Assembly (NCBI GenBank): GCA_963662965.1
Contig: OY759970.1
Span: 186,001 to 250,000, forward strand
DNA length: 64,000 nucleotides
Direction of reading: 5' to 3'
Origin: DTWD01 sp963662965
GTDB taxonomy: Bacteria > Acidobacteriota > Vicinamibacteria > Vicinamibacterales > UBA8438
Positions 52,542 through 61,568 of the stretch are shown here, piece after piece (the stretch's first letter is position 1; each line of letters opens with the position of its first letter). The notes under the pieces are model-generated. The model had not been told where the DNA came from and ran no database searches. It saw nothing but the letters and a program-made list of their open reading frames with translations. Both the position numbers and the translations under genes were made by a program.

Positions 52542-53731
52542 AGGTCAGACACTCTGCCCGTATTGCTACGCCTTTGGTGCTCGGCTTGCTCACGCTCAGC
52601 CACGCTCAAGGACAACCGACTATCGGCGTACCGGTGCCGCCGTTGGGCGCCGGACCATGGGTGTTCGATACGGCCGAGCAGCACAAGATCCGCGTCAGCG
52701 TCGTGACCAACGGGCTCTCCCATCCATGGGCCATGGCGTTCCTGCCCGACGGAGGCATGCTCGTCACCGAACGGCCCGGTCGCCTCCGCTTTGTCCGCGA
52801 CGGAGTGCTTGACCCGCACGCTGTCTCCGGCGTGCCACAGGTCAGAACCGACGGCAATGGGGGGCTCATGGACGTCGCCCTTCATCCCCAGTTCGCCGAC
52901 AATCGCCTCGTCTATCTCACCTACACCAAGCCCGTGGGAAACGGCATGGGTGCACCGGCGCTCGCGCGGGGCAGGCTCGAGGCCGGAGTGCTCACCGACA
53001 TCCGAGACCTTCTTGTCACCGACGCATTCGAGGGTAACTCAGGTCTCAACGGTCGTGTCGCCTTCGGGCGAGACGGCAAGGTCTACATGTCCACCGGCGG
53101 CAATGTTGGGAACGTGGCACAGGATCCCACCAGCCTGCGCGGCAAGATCCTGCGGCTTAACGATGATGGCTCCGTGCCGCGCGACAACCCGTTTGTAGGC
53201 CACGCCGACTATCGGCCGGAAATCTACACCTTGGGCCATCGCAATACGCTGGGCCTCATCGTCCAGCCTGACACCGGGGTGCTCTGGAACCACGAAAACG
53301 GTCCTAACGGCGGCGACGAGATCAACATCCTCTTGCCGGGCCGCAATTACGGATGGCCGGTCGTGAGCTTCGGACGCGATTATTCAGGCGAAAGAATCAC
53401 CGAGCATCCGACGCGCGAAGGGATGGAATCGCCGCTCGTGGTCTGGTTGCCCGCAATCGCCGTCGCCGGGATGGCCGTCTATACCGGCGACGAGTTTCCT
53501 GCGTGGAAGGGCAACGTCTTCGTGGGGTCCCTGCGCCAGGGCGGAATACCGGGCACGGGCCACCTGCAGCGCATCGTGTTCAATGAGAAGACAGAGGAGC
53601 TGCGGCGCGAGTCGATCTTGACGGAGCTCAAGCAACGCATCCGGGAAGTGCGCGAAGGGCCCGACGGGCTCCTTTACTTGCTGACGGACGAGGACGACGG
53701 TGCGCTCCTGCGGATCGAGCCAGCCCCGTGA
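52538..53731 (+). CDS. PQQ-dependent aldose (sugar) dehydrogenase
   Basis: Periplasmic quinoprotein of the soluble glucose dehydrogenase/YliI family, oxidising aldoses. 397 residues from ATG 52538 (GGGAGG six bases upstream): signal peptide ending SHAQGQ, then LSHPWAMAFLPDGGMLVTER, ALHPQFADNRLVYLTYT, GGNVGNVAQDPTSLRGKILR and HNTLGL-type PQQ/Ca segments (GHRNTLGLIVQP), ENGPNGGDEINI and EGPDGLLYLLTDE. The frame is open further upstream but includes the kinase fragment region. Family firm; substrate unknown. Confidence 0.9.
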   Translation: MKVRHSARIATPLVLGLLTLSHAQGQPTIGVPVPPLGAGPWVFDTAEQHKIRVSVVTNGLSHPWAMAFLPDGGMLVTERPGRLRFVRDGVLDPHAVSGVPQVRTDGNGGLMDVALHPQFADNRLVYLTYTKPVGNGMGAPALARGRLEAGVLTDIRDLLVTDAFEGNSGLNGRVAFGRDGKVYMSTGGNVGNVAQDPTSLRGKILRLNDDGSVPRDNPFVGHADYRPEIYTLGHRNTLGLIVQPDTGVLWNHENGPNGGDEINILLPGRNYGWPVVSFGRDYSGERITEHPTREGMESPLVVWLPAIAVAGMAVYTGDEFPAWKGNVFVGSLRQGGIPGTGHLQRIVFNEKTEELRRESILTELKQRIREVREGPDGLLYLLTDEDDGALLRIEPAP

Positions 53732-53786
53732 TTCGACCTGACCGGTTCAGGTGGCTAGGATTAGCCAGATCTCACTCCAGCAACCC

Positions 53787-53921
53787 ATGGCTTTAGAACC
53801 CGGCACCACCCTCGGCCCCTACTGCGTCACCGCCAAGATCGGCGAAGGCGGCATGGGTGAGGTGTATCGAGCCCGAGATACCAAGCTCGACCGGGATGTC
53901 GGCGCAATCGGGCCAAAGTGA
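53787..53921 (+). pseudogene. Ser/Thr kinase N-lobe fragment 2
   Basis: 44 codons from ATG 53787: ALEPGTTLGPYCVTAKIGEG, GMGEVYRARDTKLDRDV, then GAIGPK and stop. Contains the natural N terminus of the kinase/PD40 proteins but breaks before the VAIK lysine. Located directly before the lectin-like gene. Confidence 0.75.
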
Positions 53922-53992
53922 CGAGTAGATCGGACGGCTGTCGCTCGGTGAAACGTTTTGAACATTCGGCTTATCAGAAAAGGGAGGACCAC

Positions 53993-54622
53993 ATGAGAAA
54001 GGCAGTCACTGTTATTGGCGTGATCTCGGTCGTTCTGCTGGGCTCCGGGTTGGCCCTGACGCAGGGTCCACAATCCGCTCCGATGACTTTCTTCATTACA
54101 AGCAATGGCTCGGGCGAAGGAGCCGATCTGGGGGGTCTCGCCGGAGCCGACGCGATCTGTCAGAGGCTGGCGACCGACGTGGGTGCCGGCGACCATATCT
54201 GGCGAGCTTACCTCAGCACGCAAGGCCCAAACGCGGTCAATGCGCGAGACCGTATCGGCACGGGCCCATGGCATAACGCGCAGGGCACTCTGATCGGGAA
54301 TAACGTCAACGAGCTTCACGGCATGGGACATCGGTTTACCGTCATGACAGTGATCGACGAGAGAGGCAGAAGGATACCCGGCAGTGGATACGCTCCGAAC
54401 CGGCATGATGTTCTGACTGGCTCCCAGCCGGACGGCACGGCGTACCCGGCTGGCGAAGACATGACCTGCAACAACTGGACGAGCAGCGGCGATGGAAAAG
54501 CCAGGCTCGGCCATCATGACCGTGCCGCGTGGAATTCCGCTCACGATAGCCGTGCTTGCAGCCAGGAACTGCTACGGGCGACGGGTGGCGACGGCCTGTT
54601 CTACTGCTTCGTCGCTCAGTAA
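53993..54622 (+). CDS. Secreted lectin-like protein (DUF1554-type C-type-lectin-like fold)
   Basis: 209 residues. ATG 53993 has AGGGAGGA upstream and starts a signal peptide (AVTVIGVISVVLLGSGLALT). The mature part has FFITSNGSGEGADLGGLAGA, ICQRLATDVGAGDHIWRAYL, AVNARDRIGTGPWHNAQGTL and Cys/Trp-rich C-terminal motifs (DMTCNNWTSSG, FYCFVAQ), matching exported lectin-like proteins of Acidobacteriota and related phyla. Probably binds carbohydrate or matrix outside the cell; no experimental role known to me. Confidence 0.72.
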   Translation: MRKAVTVIGVISVVLLGSGLALTQGPQSAPMTFFITSNGSGEGADLGGLAGADAICQRLATDVGAGDHIWRAYLSTQGPNAVNARDRIGTGPWHNAQGTLIGNNVNELHGMGHRFTVMTVIDERGRRIPGSGYAPNRHDVLTGSQPDGTAYPAGEDMTCNNWTSSGDGKARLGHHDRAAWNSAHDSRACSQELLRATGGDGLFYCFVAQ

Positions 54623-54725
54623 GCCGTGCGAAGCTATCGATTTCTGGGGGCAACCGAAGAACCGATGGCTGATCGCTAGCATTGGACTGGCTCGATCGCT
54701 ATCTTGGTCCTGTCAACTGAACAAG

Positions 54726-54926
54726 ATGTCTCTCACCCCCGGCACCACCCTCGGCCCCTACTCGGTCACCGCCAAGATCGGTGAAGGCGGCATGGGCGAG
54801 GTCTATCAGGCCACCGATTCGGCGCACATCGATGCCGGCCCTGAAGACGGCCAGAGAAGGAGGCTCTTCATGAAACGGAATCCTTGGCTCGTGCTCGTCC
54901 CCCCGACCCCAAGAAAGATTCAGTGA
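54726..54926 (+). pseudogene. Ser/Thr kinase N-lobe fragment 3
   Basis: ATG 54726 starts SLTPGTTLGPYSVTAKIGEG, GMGEVYQATDS and then an unrelated tail to TGA at 54926. Very similar to fragment 2 for 31 residues, then diverges at ATD. Lies between the lectin-like gene and a small gene. Confidence 0.72.
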
Positions 54927-55110
54927 CCCTGTTCTTGATTCAGCGGTACCCCGCCATGATGGATGAAGCGCCATTGTTCCTAACGTTGGCGGCGGCGGCA
55001 ATTGTCGAGTAACGCGTTGCCTCGCACGCCGGGTGATGGAGAGTCGGTCGGCTCACTGAGCGCAGCGTGGAGCAACCTTCACCCTATCGGCTAGGATGGG
55101 TGTTGGACTG

Positions 55111-55287
55111 ATGCCCACCAAGGCGCGCCTCCAATACGCTGACGGCCGCACCGAAGAGATAGAGATAGATGACGTTTGCGTGTCCCGCCTATGGTTCAAC
55201 GGCAAGTGGTTTCGAAAGACCGACGACGACCCGGACGACGCCATGCCCACCTACAAGGAAGAACCAAGCCGAGGATGGCGCGGCTAG
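55111..55287 (+). CDS. Small acidic protein
   Basis: 58 residues from ATG 55111: PTKARLQYADGRTEEIEIDD, VCVSRLWFNGKWFRKTDDDP. The first half has a compact beta-type pattern and the C terminus is charged. The composition suggests a real small protein; no family known. An upstream ATG at 55096 is in frame. Confidence 0.45.
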   Translation: MPTKARLQYADGRTEEIEIDDVCVSRLWFNGKWFRKTDDDPDDAMPTYKEEPSRGWRG

Positions 55288-55538
55288 ACACGCAGTAACT
55301 AGGAGGAATTGGCGGGTGCATGATATACCGCTTGCCTTCTGTCATCTCGTGTCAACTCGTTGCACACCACGTGCGGTCGATCACTGGCGAAACCGGGCCA
55401 GATCAGCAGTATGATCGGGCCTGATTCCCGCCCAGCCCCAAGGAGGGCGCATGGCTCGCTGTCTGCGTCGGCGTGCTCGGCTCGGCTGCAAACACCGCCC
55501 TGGAGCGCGGGTTAGTAAAGGCGTTGGTAGGTAGCATG

Positions 55539-55669
55539 GCGAGGTCTACCGGGCGCGGGACACCAAGCTCGACCGGGACGTAGCCCTCAAAGTCCTACCC
55601 GAGGCGTTCACTCAAGATCCTGATCGCCTCGCCCGGTTCGAGCGCGAGGCCCACCTGACCGCTGGGTAA
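55539..55669 (+). pseudogene. Ser/Thr kinase N-lobe fragment 4
   Basis: Open frame without start: GEVYRARDTKLDRDVALKVL (including the catalytic VALK lysine), PEAFTQDPDRLARFEREAHL, then TAG codon equivalent stop (TAA at 55667). One base is missing just before it (GGM/GEVY), so the fragment is out of frame with its own N terminus. Covers a later part of the N-lobe than fragments 1-3. Confidence 0.75.
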
Positions 55670-55775
55670 CCGTAATCGGGATTCTTTCCCATTCATTCGA
55701 GGAACTCACGCGCCTCGTGCCCACCGACCAGTAGCGTAGGCCGCCAGGTCGCGGGGCGTCAGCTTCGGAATCGAG

Positions 55776-56597
55776 ATGAGCCGCCACATGGGTTTCCTGC
55801 TCACAGGGTTTGTCGTTGTTGCAGGCATCATCCTGCTCGCGTGGATGTTCCAGCGGACGCTGATCTACTTCCCGTTCGGCGACGTGCCAACGCCCAGCGA
55901 GGTCGGACTGACTCAGGTCGAGGAGGTGGAGTTTCCGACAGCAGATGGTCTGAGGCTCGACGGGTGGTTCGTCAGGACCGCATCCTCGTCGCCCGCGTTT
56001 ACCGTGGTGGTGTTCAACGGAAATGCTGGCAATCGGGCGCACCGCGCCCCGCTGGCGGCTTCGCTCCAGCAGCAGGGGGTTCAGGTGCTCCTGTTCGACT
56101 ACCGCGGGTACGGAGGAAACGAGGGCACACCCACCGAGGCCGGGCTCCGAGCCGACGCGGGAGCGGCCCGCACCTACGTTCTAGGCCGGGGGGACGTGGA
56201 TGCCTCTCGGCTGATCTATCTCGGTGAGTCTATCGGTACGGCTCTCGCGATCGCGCTCGCGGCCGAGCATCCCCCGGCCGGCTTGATCCTCCGCTCCCCG
56301 TTTACCTCTCTGGTCGAGGTGGGGCAGATCCACTACCCGTTTCTCCCGGTTCAACTCCTCCTCCGGGACCGGTTTTCAGTGATCGACGACATCCGACGGG
56401 TCCACTGCCCGGTGCTCGTCATCGCGGGCGACGAGGATCGCATCATTCCCGTCGACCAGAGTCGTCGGGTGTACGATGCCACGCCGTCGGCAAAGGAACT
56501 CCTCATCCTTGCGGGGGCGGACCACAACGATATCGAGTTGCTCGCTGGTGACGACATGATCGCCGCTATTATGCGGTTCGTACGGCAGCTCGCGTGA
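55776..56597 (+). CDS. Membrane-anchored alpha/beta hydrolase (BEM46/ABHD13-like)
   Basis: 273 residues: N-terminal membrane helix (GFLLTGFVVVAGIILLAWMF), oxyanion segment VVVFNGNAGNRAHR, FDYRGYGGNEGTPTE, nucleophile YLGESIGTALAIA, acid in IAGDEDRIIPV and His in AGADHNDIE. This is the ABHD12/13-BEM46 branch, anchored hydrolases of unknown bacterial substrate. Start ATG 55776 gives a short cytoplasmic head; ATG 55788 is possible. Alone; a kinase fragment lies 100 bases upstream. Confidence 0.8.
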   Translation: MSRHMGFLLTGFVVVAGIILLAWMFQRTLIYFPFGDVPTPSEVGLTQVEEVEFPTADGLRLDGWFVRTASSSPAFTVVVFNGNAGNRAHRAPLAASLQQQGVQVLLFDYRGYGGNEGTPTEAGLRADAGAARTYVLGRGDVDASRLIYLGESIGTALAIALAAEHPPAGLILRSPFTSLVEVGQIHYPFLPVQLLLRDRFSVIDDIRRVHCPVLVIAGDEDRIIPVDQSRRVYDATPSAKELLILAGADHNDIELLAGDDMIAAIMRFVRQLA

Positions 56598-56695
56598 CGT
56601 GAGACGGCACATGCCGAGTGTTCCAAACCGCTCAGACTCTCTCGACCACACTCACAGGAAGCGAATCACGACACTTCACCGTCTGAGATGGTTGT

Positions 56696-57482
56696 TTGAG
56701 GTCAGTGAATACAGCTTGTCAGCTCCCTTGCCGTGTCGTCGTGAAGGATACTGACTGCGTTGTTCTACTGCAGTGGGCATTGCCCCACTTGGGCTTGCGC
56801 TGGCGAGGTTTCCGCCGCGTTCGTGGTCAGGTGTGCAAGCGGATAGAACGGCGGATCCGCGAGCTTGGATTGAGCGGACGAGATGCGTATATCGGCTACC
56901 TGGGCGACCACTCGAGCGAATGGGCCGTACTGGACGCGTGCTGCCGGATTTCGATTTCGCGCTTTTGCCGTGACCGAGCTGTCTTCGACTGCCTCGCTGA
57001 GACAGTCTTGCCAGAGCTCGCGGCGACAGCAGCCGGGGGTGTCGAGCCGGTGATCCGCGAAGCGTCGCAGACCATCCCCGGCACGATCCCCGACGTGCAC
57101 TACGATTTCACGCAGTTCGGGCTGGACCGGAGCCAGTCCGGGTTCGCCCGGAACATGCGAACGTCGCTGATCGTGGATCCGCCGGATGGGAGACTTCCGC
57201 CCGTGACGGCCGCGGCCGAGCAGAGAGCAGCCGACCGCGCAGCGGTCCGTGAGCGCATGGGTGGTCGCTGGGGCGCCGCCGAGGCCAATGAGCTTGACGA
57301 CCGGTGCATCATCATGGCCGGCGCTGGACCGCCCATGCTGAACGCGGTCTACAACAACAACTATCACATCGTGCAGGCACCGGGATATGTGATGTTTCTG
57401 GTGGAGATGATCCATGACGCGCGCGTGATCCCCATGGACGGGCGCGATGCCCCCTCGCCAAAGATCCGCCAGTGGTTGGGGA
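56696..57482 (+). pseudogene. Chimera of a CheR-type N-terminal domain and an exported-protein fragment, cut by an IS
   Basis: The first 110 codons (LGLRWRGFRRVRGQVCKRIE, GRDAYIGYLGDHSSEWAVLD, ISISRFCRDRAVFDCLAETV) match the N-terminal domain of CheR-like methyltransferases. At VEPVIREAS the frame changes without a break into the acidobacterial exported-protein family seen at 10154-11180 (TSLIVDPPDGRLPPV, YNNNYHIVQAPGYVMFLVEM, VIPMDGRDAPSPKIRQWLG). It is then truncated at 57483 by the IS end. Neither half is complete; the SAM-binding part of CheR is missing. Start codon uncertain (TTG 56696 or GTG downstream). Confidence 0.72.
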
Positions 57483-58849
57483 CCTGTGGGTGGCTAATTA
57501 CTAATCTGTCCCGCAATCCGTTGAGAAATCACGTCTTGTGATCCTGGGAGTAGTCGCTAGGATGTCTCGATGCGCGACCTCCTCATTCTGTTGATTCACC
57601 TGATCGCCACCCTGGCTCGACTGATGGGCCCCGGCGGTCTGCGGTCTGTCGTGGCCGAATCTCTCTTGGTCAAGCATCAACTGCTGATTCTCAATCGCTC
57701 CAGCCAACGCGCGCCAAACCTCCGCGCGTCAGATCGGATCCTCGCCGGCGCCTGTGCGCTCTTCATGCGCCCTGCCCGCGTCATCCGATCGGCGATCGTG
57801 CTGAAACCGTCGACGATCCTGGACTTCCATCGCATTCTACGCAACCGCAAGTACCGCTTGCTGTTTTCACCGAAGCGCCGTGGCCGGACGGGTCCCAAAG
57901 GCCCGTCCACAGAACTGGTGGAGGCCATTGTCAAGATGAAGCAGCGAAACCCCGTGTGGGGTTGTCCGAGAATTGCGCAGCAGATCGGTCTGACCTTCGA
58001 CATCCAGATCGACAAGGACGTGGTTCGCCGTGTCCTCGCCACCCACTATCGACCCGAACCCGACTCGAATGGTCCCTCATGGCTGACGTTCCTGGGGCAT
58101 GCGAAAGACAGCCTGTGGAGCATCGACTCGTTCCGATGCGAGTCCGCGATTCTGCGAAGCCATTGGGTGCTGGTGGTCATGGATCAATACACGCGGCGGA
58201 TCGTCGGCTTCGGCATCCAGGCCGGAATCGTGGATGGCCGCGCACTGTGCTGCATGTTCAACCTCGCGATTCGAGGGCAGTTGAGTCCGACATATCTCAG
58301 TTCCGACCACGATCCGCTGTACCGGTTTGACCAATGGCCCGCTAACCTACGGGTGCTGAGCGTGACCGAGGTCAAGAGTGTTCCCTACGTTCCGATGTCC
58401 CATCCGTTTGTCGAACGGTTGATCGGCACACTGCGACGAGAATGCTTGGATCGGATGTTGTTCTGGTCCGCGGCGGACCTGGAACAGAAACTGGCTGAAT
58501 TCAAAGACTTCTACAATTCGCATCGAGCGCATACGTCTTTGGAAGGACGGACGCCAGTCCAGACACGGAAGGATGTCGCCACGCTCAACCGCTACCGATG
58601 GGAAGCGCATTGCCGCGGACTCTATCAGACGCCGATCGCGGCATGACATCTGCACAGTGAAGACGCGGGCTGGCGGGTCGATTCGCCAGTGTGCGAAGTC
58701 CATCGCGGGATGGCCATCGCGAAACGGAAGAGCACGGCTTCCGCACATCCTACGCACGCCATCCTTAATCAGTGTTGCGGATGACTCCGGTTCACGCGAC
58801 AAGAGCATCGAGCAATTTCTCGAATTCTTACGAATTCGCCAGCCACAGG
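57483..58849 (+). mobile_element. Integrase-core IS, copy 2
   Basis: 1367 bp; left end CCTGTGGGTGGCTAATTA at 57483, right-end complement CCTGTGGCTGGCGAATT at 58849. Second copy of the element at 21393-22742; inserted in the chimeric gene. Confidence 0.82.
57570..58646 (+). CDS. DDE transposase with integrase core, copy 2
   Basis: 358 residues, colinear with 21480-22553. Catalytic residues: Asp in LWSIDSFRCES, Asp in LSSDHDPLY, Glu in HPFVERLIGTLRREC; tail YNSHRAHTSLEGRTP. Intact. The two copies differ at many positions (for example KRRGRTGPKGP versus KRRRTGPQGP), so they arrived separately or long ago. Confidence 0.85.
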   Translation: MRDLLILLIHLIATLARLMGPGGLRSVVAESLLVKHQLLILNRSSQRAPNLRASDRILAGACALFMRPARVIRSAIVLKPSTILDFHRILRNRKYRLLFSPKRRGRTGPKGPSTELVEAIVKMKQRNPVWGCPRIAQQIGLTFDIQIDKDVVRRVLATHYRPEPDSNGPSWLTFLGHAKDSLWSIDSFRCESAILRSHWVLVVMDQYTRRIVGFGIQAGIVDGRALCCMFNLAIRGQLSPTYLSSDHDPLYRFDQWPANLRVLSVTEVKSVPYVPMSHPFVERLIGTLRRECLDRMLFWSAADLEQKLAEFKDFYNSHRAHTSLEGRTPVQTRKDVATLNRYRWEAHCRGLYQTPIAA

Positions 58850-58961
58850 GTGAATCATGGCCGGGAAACATTAAATGATGAGGGCGCTAGACCAAAATAG
58901 CCCACGAGCCAGAAGCGACAGCCCTGTGGCCCGCTGGCCGATGCAACCGAGCCGCGGGATC

Positions 58962-60392
58962 TCAGTCGAGCAACATCTCGGTCAGCTCGAGCAGTGGATG
59001 CGGCTGGGCAGGGCCGTTCTCGCCCTCGAAGTAATAGCGGGCCTTGCCGAACGCGGGGCGGAGCTCGTCAAACCACGACGCGTCCTCGTCGAACTCGGCG
59101 AAGAAGGGCTTCCGCACCCAGGCCGGGTCGCGCGCCTGGATGAAGTCGCAGACCATCATCGGCTTGTCGGGATCGAGAATATCGAACCCCACGGCGTCGC
59201 GCACCGACTCAATCACAGCGCGATCCATCATGTCCCGCAGCGACACGACCCCGAGAACCCGCACCTTGCCAGGAAAGGCCGACATGCAGGGCCCGCGGAC
59301 TGATCGGGATAACCCCGAGACGCTCGTGTACGCGGCCTTGAAGATCTCGTAGCACCGCACGAGGGGCACCTCGAAGTAGTTTCGCGCCCCCGTGTCGCGT
59401 TCCACGAACATGTAGTACGGGATGAGCCCAAGACGCACGCCGGTCTTCCACAGCGCGGCCCAGGCCTCCGGGTCGTCGTTCACGTGTCGAATGAGCGGAG
59501 CCTGCATCCGGATCTGGGCACCGGTGTTGCGGATGCGACGGATTGCCTCATGTGAGATCTCCGACGCGAGCTCGACCGGGTGCGTGTAGTGCCCCATGAT
59601 CGCCATGTGCCGTCCGGCGGCGATAACCTCCTCGAACAGCTGCAGACAGTCATCCGCATCGCGATCGGTCACGAACCGTTGCGGCCAATACCCCAGCGCC
59701 TTCGTGCCGATCCGAATGTTCTGGATGTGTTCCAACTCCGGCGCGAGAAGCGGCTCGATGTACTTACGCAGTACCGATGACCGCATGATCATCGGGTCGC
59801 CCCCGGTGACCAACACATCGGTGACCTCGGGGTGGGCCTTCAGATAGGCCACAAGATCGTCAGGTTCTTGCGCCTGAAGCTTCAGGTTCTCGAGCCCCAC
59901 GAACTGGGCCCACCGAAAGCAATAAGTGCAATAGGCATGACACGTTTGACCTGCCGCTGGAAAGAACAGCACGGTCTCCCGATACTTGTGCTGCAGTCCC
60001 TGCAACCGTCGACCACCCGGTTCATCGACCGGCGTTATGAGTGAGCTGACCGGCCGGATGGGGGTTCAGGCTCATCCGGACCCGGTTCACCGCGGTGGCC
60101 AGCGTCTCACCGCCGGCGTCGTGCCGGAGCAGGCCCTGGATCTCGGAGAACTCCTCGGCTTCGAGCATCGCCTGCTGGGGAAACACCAGCTGAAAAATGG
60201 GTCGTCTGGCACTCGCGACCAGTCGATCAGATGGTCCACGACGTACTGGTTGGTGCGGAACGGCAGCACGTGGCCCACCACCGTCATTGCGTCGCGCACA
60301 TCCGGGTCGAGAGTCTCCCACTGGGGGATCTCCGCGACGTTCCTGAGGTCGATCGGGCGATACGAGGTCGGTGTTGCGGCGGGCGCTGTCAT
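58962..60392 (-). pseudogene. KamA-family radical SAM protein (lysine 2,3-aminomutase-like), two frameshifts
   Basis: The N terminus from ATG 60392 (YRPIDLRNVAEIPQWETLDP, YVVDHLIDWSRVPDDP) loses one base near 60195; the next segment (IFQLVFPQQAMLEAEEFSEI, NRVRMSLNPHPAGQLTHN) is in another frame; near 60035 one extra base restores the original frame for the rest (LQGLQHKYRETVLFF, Fe-S motif CHAYCTYC, VLVTGGDPMIMRSSVLRKYI, DRDTGARNYF-type PLP region). The shifts compensate but the middle frame contains a stop. Either a recent pseudogene or two assembly errors. Confidence 0.82.
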
Positions 60393-60952
60393 AGGGTCCC
60401 CGGCCAGCGGGCCCTACTTTATACAGGATCGCCTAGAGAGCTGCCAACCCTCCCGCAGGCGATGAATGTGGGCTGGTCAACCCCGAGACTGGCGCGGGGA
60501 GGCGCTTCTAAGGATGTGCCGCGGGCCAGACAACAGGGCGGACAAGTCGTGACATCTTTGCAGTGACAAACCTGAAGATGCCGACGTTATCACCCGTCGC
60601 TTCTCCGAATGGAGCGGAGCCTGCCGTCCCGTAGAGGGGGTAGCTCTTCAGGAGCTGCCCTGGCGTGTGCTCTGCCATGTGCTCTGAGGGGGATTCGTGT
60701 CGGGCTACTCGCGTTCGCCTTAACTTTGGTGACGGCGGTGGTGGTGAAGTTGGCCAGGATGGGGCACGCAGACGACGCTCAGGACTCACCTCGTGCATCA
60801 GGTCTTCTGTTCGTCTTGATGATGATGGCCGTGTTCGCCGCCTGGCTACGTTACCGGAAGTATTCCACAGCCCCTACGGGCGATAACACTTCCACATGCG
60901 CGGCCTCGAGCGGCCCAGCATCCACACAACCAGGTGGTGCTGCTCGGAGGAT
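60393..60952. other. Stretch without a supported gene
   Basis: 560 bases upstream of the KamA gene. A plus-strand frame from 60609 encodes two hydrophobic stretches (VGLLAFALTLVTAVVVKLAR and SGLLFVLMMMAVFAAWLRYR) that could be a small membrane protein ending near 60900, but it then runs antisense through the next gene, so I do not call it. Confidence 0.35.
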
Positions 60953-61216
60953 TTACGTGGGCGGTCGATACCTGTCCACGAGTTCTGTGGGGTGTGTGGA
61001 CTTCCCTATCCGGGTGACCCAGACATCCCGCTTGTGCAACTGTCCGAACATCCTCGCGGCGTTGTACGCGTCCTCCTCGGTGTCGTACCGCTTCATCGCA
61101 AAACCCTTCCTCGCAGACACTTCCCACCCCGTCACGACCCCAGACACCTCACAATGCTTCCAGATTCGCACGTCGTTCGCGGCAGGTTCCGTGGGAGCAG
61201 CAGGCTTGTCAGTCAT
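60953..61216 (-). CDS. Small protein, paralogue of 61308-61568
   Basis: 87 residues from ATG 61216: TDKPAAPTEPAANDVRIWKH, SARKGFAMKRYDTEEDAYNA, ARMFGQLHKRDVWVTRIGKS. A disordered Pro/Ala head is followed by a compact alpha/beta domain. Shares start (TDKP..PT.PA), Trp position and the D-V-W-[VI]-[GT] segment with the neighbouring frame. Family unknown. Confidence 0.55.
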   Translation of the reverse strand: MTDKPAAPTEPAANDVRIWKHCEVSGVVTGWEVSARKGFAMKRYDTEEDAYNAARMFGQLHKRDVWVTRIGKSTHPTELVDRYRPPT

Positions 61217-61307
61217 TGATAGCTTGGGACGGGGGATCGCCGTGTTCCCAGGAACACATCATGGTCTTCAGGGGTCGGCTCGTCGGGCATCAGAAGGCTC
61301 CTCGGTT

Positions 61308-61568
61308 TTACTTGGCTCGTCGATAGGTCTTCCAGCGGCGTAGAACCTCGGCGTGTCCCCCAATCCAGACGTCAACCTTATTGATCTTCGCGTGTGAGAT
61401 GGCCTCCCTCTTGGCCGTATCCACATCCTTCTTCGTTCGGCAGTACTTCGGCGTAAACCCCAGTCCGCCAGACAGAAGCCACCGCGTCACTTGGTCGCTC
61501 CCCTGGTCGTGCAGCTCCCAAATAATCAGGTCAGAGTCTGCGGGTTTCGTGGGGCGCGATGGCTTGTC
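61308..61568 (-). pseudogene. Small paralogous protein, start codon removed by an IS
   Basis: 86 codons beginning DKPS..PTKPADSDLIIWEL directly at the IS1-like end (61569), then FTPKYCRTKKDVDTAKREAI and KINKVDVWIGGHAEVLRRW. By comparison with 61216 only Met-Thr is missing, so the IS inserted right behind the start codon; GTG 61490 (VTRWLL) or the internal start may still give a short product. Confidence 0.55.

Noticed and set aside
60609..61343. 244-codon plus-strand frame with two hydrophobic stretches
   Set aside because: The second half is antisense to a more protein-like minus-strand gene; the first 90 codons could be a small membrane protein but lack support.
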